Shown: piece after piece, positions 43,853 through 51,401 of the stretch
Position numbering within the stretch: position 1 is the stretch's first letter
How the letters are laid out: each line of letters begins with the position of its first letter
From: Anaerolineales bacterium
Lineage (GTDB): Bacteria > Chloroflexota > Anaerolineae > Anaerolineales > Villigracilaceae
Assembly: GCA_014860745.1 (NCBI GenBank)
Contig: JACZJC010000039.1
Location: 62,001 to 126,000, forward strand
DNA: 64,000 nt
Reading direction: 5' to 3'
Notes under the pieces: generated by a model
The model's database searches: none
What the model was told of the DNA's origin: nothing
What the model saw: only the letters and a program-made list of their open reading frames with translations
Program-made: the position numbers and the translations under genes

Positions 43853-44017
43853 CTATTTCAAAAAGAACGAAAGCACCACAAGGATAACGATGAAAAAGCC
43901 CGCCAGTCCGCCAATGCGTTTCAAATCCCGTTTGATCATACTGTAATCGGGGTTGAACTCTACCTGCGTGGCAGGAATGTTCGAGACCGGTGTGGGGCGT
44001 TTGTTTTTCTTAGCCAT
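43853..44017 (-). CDS. Small C-tail-anchored membrane protein
   Basis: 54 residues: a basic N-terminus MAKKNKRPTPVSNIPATQ, a polar middle, and one TM helix GGLAGFFIVILVVLSFFLK at the C-terminus. The start at 44017 has a strong GAAGGAG ribosome binding site. It lies 10 bp after the sortase gene and shares its transcript and terminator. The function is unknown. Confidence 0.8.
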   Translation of the reverse strand: MAKKNKRPTPVSNIPATQVEFNPDYSMIKRDLKRIGGLAGFFIVILVVLSFFLK

Positions 44018-44027
44018 TTTTTCTCCT

Positions 44028-44936
44028 TCAATTTTGTAATCGCGCAAAGACAACAATGCGCTGATCGTTGACAAGATAGGGGTAACATGAGATGAGCGTT
44101 ACCGTGGGTGAGCCCGTGGACGCCATCACTTCCACGGCGGTTGGCTCCACTAAAACGGTGCGGTCTACGACGTAGACGAATTGCCGCTGCTGGGTGTAGA
44201 TGATGACCGGGTCACCGGGAACGAGCCTGTCGAGGTAGCGGAAGATTTCACCATAGACATCGTTATGCGCGGAAAGCACCACATTTCCATCGTGACCTGG
44301 ATCCGGGGAACCAACATATTGGCCGACTCCCTTCTTGAGTTGTTCCCATCCATCGCCCTGGACGATAGGCGCATCCACGCTGAGCGCAGGGATCTGAATG
44401 CGGACAGCCTGGTCTGGCGCAGCGGTTGGAACAGGAATGTTGGCCAGCGATTGAACCATCGGTAACAGATGAGATGGTATTTCCGCTTCATTGGGGCGTG
44501 TATTGCCTTGCGCATCAGGCGGGGTATGACCCGAGGGCAATACCACCGCCATCACAAGAGGCGTCGGGGTGACGGTCTCCGGGTTGAGCGCAGAAACGAC
44601 TTCGTTATTAAGAGTACGAAGCAGGCCAAGCCCATTGAGCAGGACAACGATCAGGCCGATCACGGCGAGCACTTCCACGCCGAGCAGGACGCGGTCCATG
44701 ATTCTACGGCGGGGGGGCACGGGCAAAGACTCAGGCGTGGATTCTGCTGCTTCCGCGGTCTCAATTACGGGCGCGGACTGAGGCGCGTTGAAGTCAAAAT
44801 CCGGCGCGACAGAAACGACGCGTCCTGTGCGGCGGTAGTGGTCCAGCCGTTCCTTGCGCGCGCCGCGCCGCTTTTCCACCAGCAGGCGGCGAAGCTCTTC
44901 AACGGATAAATCTTCGGGCGCTTTTTTGCGGGCCAT
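44028..44936 (-). CDS. Sortase family transpeptidase
   Basis: 302 residues. A basic cytoplasmic N-terminus (1-65), one TM helix (about 72-95), and an extracytoplasmic sortase domain. His is in LSAHNDVYGEIFRYLDRL, the catalytic Cys in VTLISCYPY, and Arg in VNDQRIVVFARL, so the triad is complete. Sortases attach proteins to the cell surface or build pili in Gram-positive bacteria; in Chloroflexota the acceptor is unknown. The class (D or E) cannot be settled here. TATAAT at 44946-44951 on the minus strand is 9 nt before the ATG. No LPXTG substrate gene is in the window. Confidence 0.92.
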   Translation of the reverse strand: MARKKAPEDLSVEELRRLLVEKRRGARKERLDHYRRTGRVVSVAPDFDFNAPQSAPVIETAEAAESTPESLPVPPRRRIMDRVLLGVEVLAVIGLIVVLLNGLGLLRTLNNEVVSALNPETVTPTPLVMAVVLPSGHTPPDAQGNTRPNEAEIPSHLLPMVQSLANIPVPTAAPDQAVRIQIPALSVDAPIVQGDGWEQLKKGVGQYVGSPDPGHDGNVVLSAHNDVYGEIFRYLDRLVPGDPVIIYTQQRQFVYVVDRTVLVEPTAVEVMASTGSPTVTLISCYPYLVNDQRIVVFARLQN

Positions 44937-44958
44937 GGCGAAGCGATTATACAAGGGA

Positions 44959-44987
44959 TTGTCATTTTTTGGGACACTCGGTATAAT
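44959..44987 (+). promoter_or_regulatory. Promoter of tRNA-Val
   Basis: TTGTCA (44959-44964), 17-bp spacer, TATAAT (44982-44987); the tRNA begins 12 bp after. Divergent from the sortase promoter at 44946-44951. Confidence 0.85.
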
Positions 44988-44998
44988 GTCAGTCCTTC

Positions 44999-45072
44999 GG
45001 ACGGGTAGCTCAGTTGGTTAGAGCACTGCGTTGACATCGCAGAGGTCGTAGGTTCGAGCCCTATTCCGTCCA
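44999..45072 (+). tRNA. tRNA-Val (anticodon GAC)
   Basis: 74 nt without CCA. The acceptor stem pairs GGACGGG with TCCGTCC, the D-arm GCTCAGTTGGTTAGAGC, anticodon stem CTGCG/CGCAG with loop TTGACAT (anticodon GAC at 45033-45035), and T-arm with TTCGAGC loop. GAC reads Val codons GUC and GUU. Confidence 0.96.
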
Positions 45073-45094
45073 CTGGATATAAAAACGCTTCGAC

Positions 45095-45351
45095 CGGGAC
45101 GAGTAATTGGTCCAGTTTTCTGACAGAGAATCATGGCGAAAAGTTGAGAGCCATGACCGGAAACTCCCAATGAAAACCACCCGCGAGCATTGAGCAGAAC
45201 AGTGATCAGTAGATAGTGATCAGTCAGTAAGTGAAACGGGTTGCTCCGTTATAGGCCCAAGAGTGGTAGGCCGAAATTAATTTCGACTTACAATTCGGGT
45301 GGAACCGCGTGAATTGAATTCTCGCCCCGTTATTGGGTGAGAATTTTTTGT
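45095..45351 (+). promoter_or_regulatory. T-box leader controlling thrS
   Basis: The T-box sequence GGGTGGAACCGCG at 45297-45309 is a textbook match. Stem I (from 45095) has an AGTA/GAA-type internal loop; the 3' side carries GAAACT with a likely Thr specifier ACT at 45163-45165. A terminator hairpin, arms 45317-45327 and 45335-45345, is followed by TTTTTTG. The UGGA bulge fits a tRNA ending UCCA, expected for tRNA-Thr. Uncharged tRNA-Thr would favour read-through into thrS. It contains a heptamer array at 45199-45233. The tRNA-Val gene ends only about 20 bp upstream. Confidence 0.92.
45199..45233 (+). repeat. Heptamer tandem repeat within the T-box leader
   Basis: Five 7-bp units, for example ACAGTGA, TCAGTAG, ATAGTGA, TCAGTCA, between Stem I and the T-box antiterminator. 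Confidence 0.6.
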
Positions 45352-45378
45352 TTAACTCACCATAGACCTCACCCCTAG

Positions 45379-45401
45379 CCCCTTTCCTAAAAGGAGAGGG
45401 G
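45379..45401. repeat. Small inverted repeat between T-box terminator and thrS
   Basis: CCCCTTTCCT and AGGAGAGGGG almost pair, preceded by CCTCACCCCTAG. This type of sequence recurs as a dispersed repeat in many bacterial genomes; here it lies inside the thrS leader, after the terminator. Confidence 0.4.
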
Positions 45402-45422
45402 AATAAAAGAAAGGAAGCGAAA

Positions 45423-47228
45423 ATGTCACAACAAGAGAAATATCAAGATACATATTTGTATAAGATTCGTCACTCGGCGGCGCATGTCATGGCGCAGGCT
45501 GTGATGGAGATGTTCCCAGATGGGAAACCCACGATCGGCCCCCCTGTTGAAAACGGATTTTATTACGACTTTGATCTGCCGCGCAATCTTACGCCCGAAG
45601 ATCTTGAACTGATCGAAAAGCGCATGAGACAGATTGTGCAAGGCAAACACGAGTTCAAGAAAACGGTCCTCTCTGCGGAGGAGGCGAAGAAGATCTTTGC
45701 CGATCAGCCGTATAAACTGGAATTAATCGAAGGCCTCGAAAAAGGCGGCACGGATGAATACGGCAACCCGCTGGACGGGAAACCTGAGATCTCGATCTAT
45801 CAGCAGGATACGTTCACAGACTTGTGCCGCGGTCCGCATGTGGCGAACACGAAAGAGATCAAACAGGATGCCTTCAAGTTGATGTCTGTGGCGGGCGCAT
45901 ATTGGCGCGGCGATGAGAACAACAAGCAGTTGCAGCGTCTCTATGGCACAGCCTGGGAGAGCAAGGATCAACTCAAAGAATATCTGCATCAGCTCGAAGA
46001 AGCGAAGAAGCGCGATCATCGCAAGCTGGGCAAGGAGTTGGAGATCTTCATCTTCGACGAAGAGGTCGGTCCCGGCCTGCCATTATGGCTGCCGAACGGC
46101 GGAGTGATGATAGAGGAATTGGAAAAACTTGCCAAGGAAATGGAGGAAAAGGCAGGTTATTCCCGCGTGCGCACGCCGATCCTCACAAAGGAGGACCTCT
46201 TCCTGCGTTCTGGTCATCTTCCATATTATGCCGAAAGCATGTATGCGCCGATGGAACTCGAAGGTGTGAAGTACTACGTCAAGCCGATGAACTGCCCGAT
46301 GCACCACAAAATCTTTGGCTCGAAGGGACGTTCTTATCGCGACCTGCCCGTCCGCCTTGCAGAATATGGGACGTGCTATCGCTACGAGAAATCGGGCGAG
46401 TTGTTTGGTTTGATGCGCGTACGCTCGATGCAGATGAACGATGCCCATATCTATTGCAGTGAAGACCAATTCGAGCAGGAGTTCATGGGCGTAGTAGCGT
46501 TGTATCGCAAGTACTTTGAGCTGTTCGGAATCGAGAAGTATGTGATGCGGCTGTCTTTGCACAGCAAGGCCGGGCTTGGCAAGAAATACGTGGACAATGA
46601 ACGCCTGTGGCTCAAAACGGAAGAGATGGTTCGCCATGCAATGATCAATGGCGATGTCCCATTCGTGGAAGTTGCCGACGAAGCTGCATTCTACGGTCCA
46701 AAGATCGATGTGCAAGTTTGGTCAGCCATCGGGCGCGAATTTTCGCTGATGACAAACCAGGTGGACTTTGCCGTGCCGGAGCGCTTCGACCTGAAATTTA
46801 CGAACAAGGAAGGCGTGGATGAGGTTCCACTTTGTATTCACCGCGCGCCGCTTTCCACGCACGAGCGCATGATTGGCTTCCTGCTTGAGCATTACGCAGG
46901 CAACTTCCCCGTTTGGCTTTCGCCTGAACAGGTGCGCGTCATCTCGATCACGGATGCGCAGAACGAATATGCCGAAAAGATCGCGAATCAATTACGCGAG
47001 AACGGTATCCGCGCGCACTCAGATCTGAGCGCCTCGCGCATGAATGCGAAGATCCGTCAGGCACAGTTGATGAAAGTGCCGTACATGATCGTTCTCGGTG
47101 ACAACGAAATGCAGGCAGAGCAAGTATCACTGCGTGTGAGAGATGGCAGCCAGCAGAATAATATTTCGCTGGGTGAGTTCATTGCTCGCGCGAAGGATAG
47201 AATTGAAAGACGGGCAAGTGAGTTGTAA
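45423..47228 (+). CDS. thrS: Threonyl-tRNA synthetase lacking the TGS domain
   Basis: 601 residues, about 40 shorter than E. coli ThrRS because the N-terminal TGS domain is absent; it opens directly at the editing domain: RHSAAHVMAQAV (HxxxH) and LCRGPHV (Cys and His), which hydrolyse Ser-tRNA(Thr). The class II core has YYVKPMNCPMHHKIF with the zinc-binding Cys, motif 2 in FGLMRVRSMQMNDAH, and motif 3 near PLSTHERMIGFLLEHY, then the anticodon-binding domain. A good AAGGAAG ribosome binding site precedes the start, and transcription is governed by the T-box leader. Confidence 0.97.
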   Translation: MSQQEKYQDTYLYKIRHSAAHVMAQAVMEMFPDGKPTIGPPVENGFYYDFDLPRNLTPEDLELIEKRMRQIVQGKHEFKKTVLSAEEAKKIFADQPYKLELIEGLEKGGTDEYGNPLDGKPEISIYQQDTFTDLCRGPHVANTKEIKQDAFKLMSVAGAYWRGDENNKQLQRLYGTAWESKDQLKEYLHQLEEAKKRDHRKLGKELEIFIFDEEVGPGLPLWLPNGGVMIEELEKLAKEMEEKAGYSRVRTPILTKEDLFLRSGHLPYYAESMYAPMELEGVKYYVKPMNCPMHHKIFGSKGRSYRDLPVRLAEYGTCYRYEKSGELFGLMRVRSMQMNDAHIYCSEDQFEQEFMGVVALYRKYFELFGIEKYVMRLSLHSKAGLGKKYVDNERLWLKTEEMVRHAMINGDVPFVEVADEAAFYGPKIDVQVWSAIGREFSLMTNQVDFAVPERFDLKFTNKEGVDEVPLCIHRAPLSTHERMIGFLLEHYAGNFPVWLSPEQVRVISITDAQNEYAEKIANQLRENGIRAHSDLSASRMNAKIRQAQLMKVPYMIVLGDNEMQAEQVSLRVRDGSQQNNISLGEFIARAKDRIERRASEL

Positions 47229-47232
47229 TATT

Positions 47233-47253
47233 GACGATAGACCGTAGACGATA
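47233..47253 (+). repeat. Three-unit heptamer repeat after thrS
   Basis: GACGATA, GACCGTA, GACGATA, between the thrS stop and the terminator at 47255-47288. Confidence 0.55.
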
Positions 47254-47254
47254 T

Positions 47255-47288
47255 AAAAAACTGGAGAACTTTGGTTCTCCAGTTTTTT
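47255..47288. terminator. Bidirectional terminator after thrS
   Basis: AAAAAACTGGAGAAC and its complement around TTTG, serving thrS and the convergent gene. Confidence 0.9.
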
Positions 47289-47290
47289 GT

Positions 47291-48061
47291 TCACTCATGT
47301 AACTGACGCAGAATAAAAAGCGATGTCCCTTGAATGACAAGCGCCGTCAGGCTTGCAATTCCAAAGGAAACCGCAAGAGAAGTATTTTCGATCAGCAAGC
47401 CAAGCACAAGATAAAAACCTGCAAATCCAAACAACCCGAAGACCAGTCCACGCAGAACATGAATGGCGCCATCCGGTCCCTGCTGACGTTGGGCAAAGAC
47501 GGCGAGGATACCTGCGAAGAGCGGAAAGGTGGTCAGCAGCCCCGTCAGTTTTGGTCCGATGACGGGCGCAATGCCTGTAACGAACAAAATGAAACTTGTG
47601 CCCACCAAAATCCGCGCGGGGATATCCCACTGGTTGAGCGTGGATGCAGCCACCTGTTTCGACTCCTGTTTGGGCATCAGCCAGACACCGAGCGAAATCG
47701 TTAATAAAACCAAAACAAAAAGTGGAAGCAGGGATAGAACCAAACCTTTCAGCATCATCGTGATCAATGCAAAAGTGGATAAACTCCCCAACGTCGACAA
47801 ACGCCAGTCATATTTTTGAGCCAGCCACGCATGGACGAGACAAAACGCGATCAATGAAAACCCGCCGCTTAACGTGCCGCGGATGGCATTTGCCGCAAAG
47901 GGAATATCATGGCTGATGGCAAGGAAAAAGATGACCGGGCCCGATGTTAACGGCAGGCCAACGATCCATCCGCTGACAGCAGGTCCCCAACGCCGCCCCG
48001 CCAAACTGGCCGTGCCAATGATGATGGGAGCTAAAATTAATTTGAGGGTAAGAATATTCAT
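47291..48061 (-). CDS. Integral membrane protein of unknown function
   Basis: 256 residues with eight predicted TM helices. The two halves look like an internal repeat: GRRWGPAVSGWIVGLPLTSGPVI in the first half resembles IGPKLTGLLTTFPLFAGIL in the second. I do not recognise a specific family; the inverted- or tandem-repeat layout recalls small transporters. It ends next to the thrS terminator, is convergent with thrS, and lies 16 bp after the CPBP-type gene. Confidence 0.7.
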   Translation of the reverse strand: MNILTLKLILAPIIIGTASLAGRRWGPAVSGWIVGLPLTSGPVIFFLAISHDIPFAANAIRGTLSGGFSLIAFCLVHAWLAQKYDWRLSTLGSLSTFALITMMLKGLVLSLLPLFVLVLLTISLGVWLMPKQESKQVAASTLNQWDIPARILVGTSFILFVTGIAPVIGPKLTGLLTTFPLFAGILAVFAQRQQGPDGAIHVLRGLVFGLFGFAGFYLVLGLLIENTSLAVSFGIASLTALVIQGTSLFILRQLHE

Positions 48062-48076
48062 GGCACAAAACAGAGT

Positions 48077-48691
48077 TTATTTTGTCATCGTGTAAATGGT
48101 CAGCAGAATGGAAAAATCCGCGGCCATATGACCAAAGACGGCGGCGAGCAGCCCGCGATTGGAGCGAACCATTTGCCGCCAAAGCCAGCCCGCAGAAGTA
48201 ATGATGATAACAGCAAACAATATGGACAATGGATGTACTTTGCCCCACAAAACCAGCGCATGATAACCGCTGTAAACAGGGTCAATGATATGGACATTTT
48301 TCACATCGCTCCCAAGAACTCCCCGCCAATAATATTCTTCGAGCCATGGGTTGACCAACGAAAAATAAGCAATGAACGACGGCCACGAGGAGGAAGTCAA
48401 CCCGATGGATTCAAGCTGCGCGGGCAGGTCGTCCGCAATGCCAAACATATTCCAAAGAAAGTACAGCCCGATTCCACTGGTGCTGCAAAAAAGTACGCTA
48501 TATAAAATCCGTTTGGAGGATTTACTTTTGAAAAGAATATTAATAGGGATGGCCGGGCGTACAACCGCGAGCGCAAGCAGAATTGCCGCGTGAAAACCGA
48601 GCAATGCAGCCCATGCGCTTCTGAATAAAAATAATCCCGCCCACACGGCGAGATAAAGAAGGATGGGAGTGAACCATTTTTTATTGTTCAT
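48077..48691 (-). CDS. CPBP/Abi-family intramembrane metalloprotease
   Basis: About 204 residues, six or seven TM helices. The glutamate motif EEYYWRGVL (EExxxR) in NPWLEEYYWRGVLG, a His in SGYHALVLWG and the late VFGHMAADFSIL give the typical catalytic set of CPBP proteases, the family of prenyl-protein endopeptidase Rce1 and of bacterial proteins linked to bacteriocin immunity. ATG at 48691 is the likely start, although a GTG at 48715 is in frame and a GAGGTGA sequence lies around it. Tightly after the mevalonate kinase gene. Confidence 0.82.
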   Translation of the reverse strand: MNNKKWFTPILLYLAVWAGLFLFRSAWAALLGFHAAILLALAVVRPAIPINILFKSKSSKRILYSVLFCSTSGIGLYFLWNMFGIADDLPAQLESIGLTSSSWPSFIAYFSLVNPWLEEYYWRGVLGSDVKNVHIIDPVYSGYHALVLWGKVHPLSILFAVIIITSAGWLWRQMVRSNRGLLAAVFGHMAADFSILLTIYTMTK

Positions 48692-48719
48692 GGAAGGGAT
48701 CCATGTGACTGTCACCTCA

Positions 48720-49643
48720 TTAACTTATTTCCGTGATGATCGTCCGTTTTGCGCCTGCGGAAATTAATGCACTCGCCACAGACTCCGCCCGGGCTTGCTC
48801 CACCAACGCGATCATGTTGCCGCCCCGTCCACCGCCGCTGAGTTTTGCGCCGAACGCGCCAGCCTCGCGCGCAGTGATGACAAGTTTATCCAACTCCGGC
48901 GATGAGACGGTCAGCTTTTGCAATAAAGCATGATTGCGATCCATCAATTCGCCGAGCAGTTCGGGCTGTCCGTTTTCGATGGAACGGCGCGCAATCAGTG
49001 AAATTTGCGCAATCTCGTTGAAGATATTTTCAAAATAATGGGTATCCTTCAGCCACAAACGGCGGACATCGCCAACAGATTCCTTTGTCAACGCGGGAAT
49101 GCCGGTGTCGCCAATGACGATAGTGAATGGCTTACCTGTTTTGAAAGTCTCAATTGGCTGGCCTTTTATGAAGTACACAGGCACGTTGTAGGTGATGACA
49201 GTGTTGTCTATTCCCGAAGGCGTGCCATGATGCAGTTTTTCGATCTCGTAGGCAATAATATTAATTTCATCGTCTGAGAGGGAATGAAAGAAGAAAGATG
49301 AAAGAGAGCGGATCAAAGCCACCGAAACCGCCGCGCCAGAACCCAGACCCGATGCAACGGGAATGGTGGATGAAATATTAATTTCGAGACCAGGTGTTTG
49401 GGAAAAGCCAAAGAGTTGAATCAGCTTGAGAATAACCGAAGCAATTGGATGGTCGGAGGGAAGCGAGGTCAGTTCGGCGTGCAAGTCGATGATGGGAGCG
49501 TTAATCCAAACCCCCGGGCGGGATGAATCCAACACTTCCACATCCGCATGGACTTGCGTGACGGGAACGGCCAGCGCGGGGCGGCCGTAGACCACCGCAT
49601 GTTCGCCGAAAAGAATGATTTTGCCGGGCGCGGATGCTTTCAC
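48720..49643 (-). CDS. Mevalonate kinase (GHMP family)
   Basis: 307 residues. Opens KASAPGKIILFGEHAVVYG, the motif 1 of mevalonate kinases, then the ATP loop IPVASGLGSGAAVSVALIRS and the C-terminal FGAKLSGGGRGGNMIAL. It phosphorylates mevalonate in the mevalonate route to isoprenoids, which fits the presence of the UbiA-type prenyl phosphate enzyme next to it. The start is a GTG at 49643 overlapping the UbiA-type stop as GTGA; the longer frame (starting 49679) lies in the UbiA-type gene. Phosphomevalonate genes are not in the window. Confidence 0.9.
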   Translation of the reverse strand: MKASAPGKIILFGEHAVVYGRPALAVPVTQVHADVEVLDSSRPGVWINAPIIDLHAELTSLPSDHPIASVILKLIQLFGFSQTPGLEINISSTIPVASGLGSGAAVSVALIRSLSSFFFHSLSDDEINIIAYEIEKLHHGTPSGIDNTVITYNVPVYFIKGQPIETFKTGKPFTIVIGDTGIPALTKESVGDVRRLWLKDTHYFENIFNEIAQISLIARRSIENGQPELLGELMDRNHALLQKLTVSSPELDKLVITAREAGAFGAKLSGGGRGGNMIALVEQARAESVASALISAGAKRTIITEIS

Positions 49644-50509
49644 GAGAAGTAGAAGATCATCAGTACGGTTGTTCCCCAAAGGATCATTGCAATTTGAAAC
49701 GGCCGGTCTGACAGCAGTATTTCCTCAGGCGCGCCGCCCGCGTGTTCCACCTGGATCAAATACATGTAACGGAAGATGGTGTAAACCACGAACGGAATGG
49801 TGAGCATCATGCTGTGGTTTTCGGGCACGTTCGGCGCGGAAAATGTGTACAGCGAATACGCCACAATAGTTGTGGCCGAAACGATCATGATGTATTGGTC
49901 GAGCAATGGCAGGGTGTACCCGTCCAGCACCTTGCGGTGCGAGCCTGCGCCATGCGCCAGCAGTGCGATCTCGGCGCGGCGTTTGCCAAAACCGAGGAAG
50001 AGCGAGAGCAGGGTCATGACAACATAAAGCCAGGGTGAGAATCTTTCCACCGCAATCAAGGTAACGCCCGCGTGAACACGCAGCACAAAACCCGCCGCAA
50101 TGACAAGCACATCCACAATGGGAATATGTTTCAGCCATTTTGAATATGCCACATTGAGCAGGAAGTAGAAGACCACCACCGCCTCAAAGCCGGGAGCCAG
50201 AAAATAAGAAATCCCGACTGTAATTGCAACCAGAGCAATCCCCGCGATCCACGCTGCGCGGATGGGAAGTTTGCCCGACGCGATTGGGCGGTTCTTCTTT
50301 TCCGGATGCTGGCGGTCTGCCTCCACATCGGCAATGTCATTGAAGATGTACACGCTGGAGGAAATCAGGCAGAACAAGGCAAAGCCTGCCAGCGTCCGCA
50401 AAAACGCATCCACATTGAAGAGTTGTTTGTCAAAGACAAGCGCGGCGAAAATGAAAACATTTTTCGTCCATTGGCGCGGTCGCATAGTTTTTATCAGGGC
50501 GGTTAACAT
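49640..50509 (-). CDS. UbiA-family prenyltransferase, decaprenyl-phosphate phosphoribosyltransferase-like
   Basis: 289 residues, about eight TM helices. The first aspartate motif NDIADVEADRQHPEKKNRPI followed by ASG is typical of decaprenylphosphoryl-5-phosphoribose synthases (PRPP as donor), more so than of quinone prenyltransferases. The second motif is less clear. It would make a lipid-linked ribose for cell-surface glycan. TAAAAT at 50516-50521 (minus strand) is 6 nt before the ATG, so it is leaderless, with the divergent tlyA only 29 bp away. Followed by the mevalonate kinase with a GTGA overlap. Confidence 0.88.
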   Translation of the reverse strand: MLTALIKTMRPRQWTKNVFIFAALVFDKQLFNVDAFLRTLAGFALFCLISSSVYIFNDIADVEADRQHPEKKNRPIASGKLPIRAAWIAGIALVAITVGISYFLAPGFEAVVVFYFLLNVAYSKWLKHIPIVDVLVIAAGFVLRVHAGVTLIAVERFSPWLYVVMTLLSLFLGFGKRRAEIALLAHGAGSHRKVLDGYTLPLLDQYIMIVSATTIVAYSLYTFSAPNVPENHSMMLTIPFVVYTIFRYMYLIQVEHAGGAPEEILLSDRPFQIAMILWGTTVLMIFYFS

Positions 50510-50532
50510 GCGTTTATTTTACCTGATACAAT
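50503..50532 (+). promoter_or_regulatory. Divergent leaderless promoter pair of UbiA-type gene and tlyA
   Basis: Plus strand: TTAACA (50503-50508), 18-bp spacer, TACAAT (50527-50532), 6 nt to the tlyA ATG at 50539. Minus strand: TAAAAT at 50516-50521, 6 nt to the ATG at 50509. The two -10 boxes are 5 bp apart and the plus -35 box overlaps the minus-strand start codon. Confidence 0.6.
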
Positions 50533-50538
50533 ATTTTC

Positions 50539-51321
50539 ATGCCTAAAATTCGTTTGGATGTTTTGCTCGTGGAGCGCGGGCTAGCCGACTCGCGGGCGAA
50601 AGCGCAGGCGTTAATCATGGCGGGACAGGTGCGAATCAACGATCAGGTCGCGCTCAAGCCTGCCACTTCGGTTCAAGCAGATGCCACGCTGACGGTTGAC
50701 TCCGGCCCACGCTTCGTCTCTCGCGGCGGAGAAAAACTGGAGGGCGCGCTGGAGGCTTTCGCCATTGACGTGACTGGCTTCACATGCGCGGACGTCGGAT
50801 CGTCCACAGGCGGATTTACCGATTGTCTGCTGCAACGCGGCGCGGTAAAAGTCTACGCCATTGACGTGGGCAAGGGCATTCTGCATTGGAAACTGCGGAA
50901 TGACAAACGTGTTGTAGTGATGGAAGAAATGAATGCGCGCTTTGTCGAGTCATTGCCTGAGAAAGTTGATTTTGTCACGGTGGATGCTTCATTTATTTCT
51001 TTAAAAGTTTTGCTCCCAACCATAAAAAAATGGGTTTCAGAACAGACCCAGTTGATCTGTTTGATCAAACCTCAATTTGAAGCGGGTAAAAAGGATGTCT
51101 CTCGCGGGGATGGTGTCATTCGCAACCCTGAAATCCACCGGCAGGTTTTGCTGGATGTGTTGAGCTATGCGAAAAGCGAAGGCTTCGGTTTGCGCGGATT
51201 GGTCAGATCGTCATTGCTGGGGCCGAAGGGAAATGCTGAGTTTTTCGTTTGGCTTGATTTTGACACCCCTGGGCTCACCGCCGAAGAATTGGTTATGGGT
51301 GTAATAAAGACAGAGACTTGA
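50539..51321 (+). CDS. tlyA: TlyA-type rRNA (cytidine-2'-O)-methyltransferase
   Basis: 260 residues. An S4 RNA-binding domain (RLDVLLVERGLADSRAKAQA) is followed by a Rossmann methyltransferase fold: FTCADVGSSTGGFTDCLLQRG (SAM loop), then FVTVDASFISLKVLLP and LIKPQFEAGKKDV with the conserved Lys. It 2'-O-methylates 16S C1409 and 23S C1920, and Mycobacterium loses capreomycin sensitivity without it. The transcript is predicted to be leaderless. The FHA gene follows 80 bp later. Confidence 0.96.
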   Translation: MPKIRLDVLLVERGLADSRAKAQALIMAGQVRINDQVALKPATSVQADATLTVDSGPRFVSRGGEKLEGALEAFAIDVTGFTCADVGSSTGGFTDCLLQRGAVKVYAIDVGKGILHWKLRNDKRVVVMEEMNARFVESLPEKVDFVTVDASFISLKVLLPTIKKWVSEQTQLICLIKPQFEAGKKDVSRGDGVIRNPEIHRQVLLDVLSYAKSEGFGLRGLVRSSLLGPKGNAEFFVWLDFDTPGLTAEELVMGVIKTET

Positions 51322-51389
51322 CACAACCTTAATACGCATCCCTTGCATTTTTCAATGAAATTAATCTGCGACCAGCGGGCTTATGAATG

Positions 51390-51395
51390 TATAAT
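51390..51395 (+). promoter_or_regulatory. -10 box of leaderless FHA-cyclase gene
   Basis: TATAAT, 6 nt before the ATG at 51402; no Shine-Dalgarno. Confidence 0.6.
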
Positions 51396-51401
51396 AAGTT
51401 C

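Noticed and set aside
44765-45073. Minus-strand ORF overlapping the tRNA-Val gene (MDGIGLEPTTSAMSTQ...)
   Set aside because: It is the familiar false translation of the antisense of a tRNA gene, and it overlaps the sortase gene and the tRNA.
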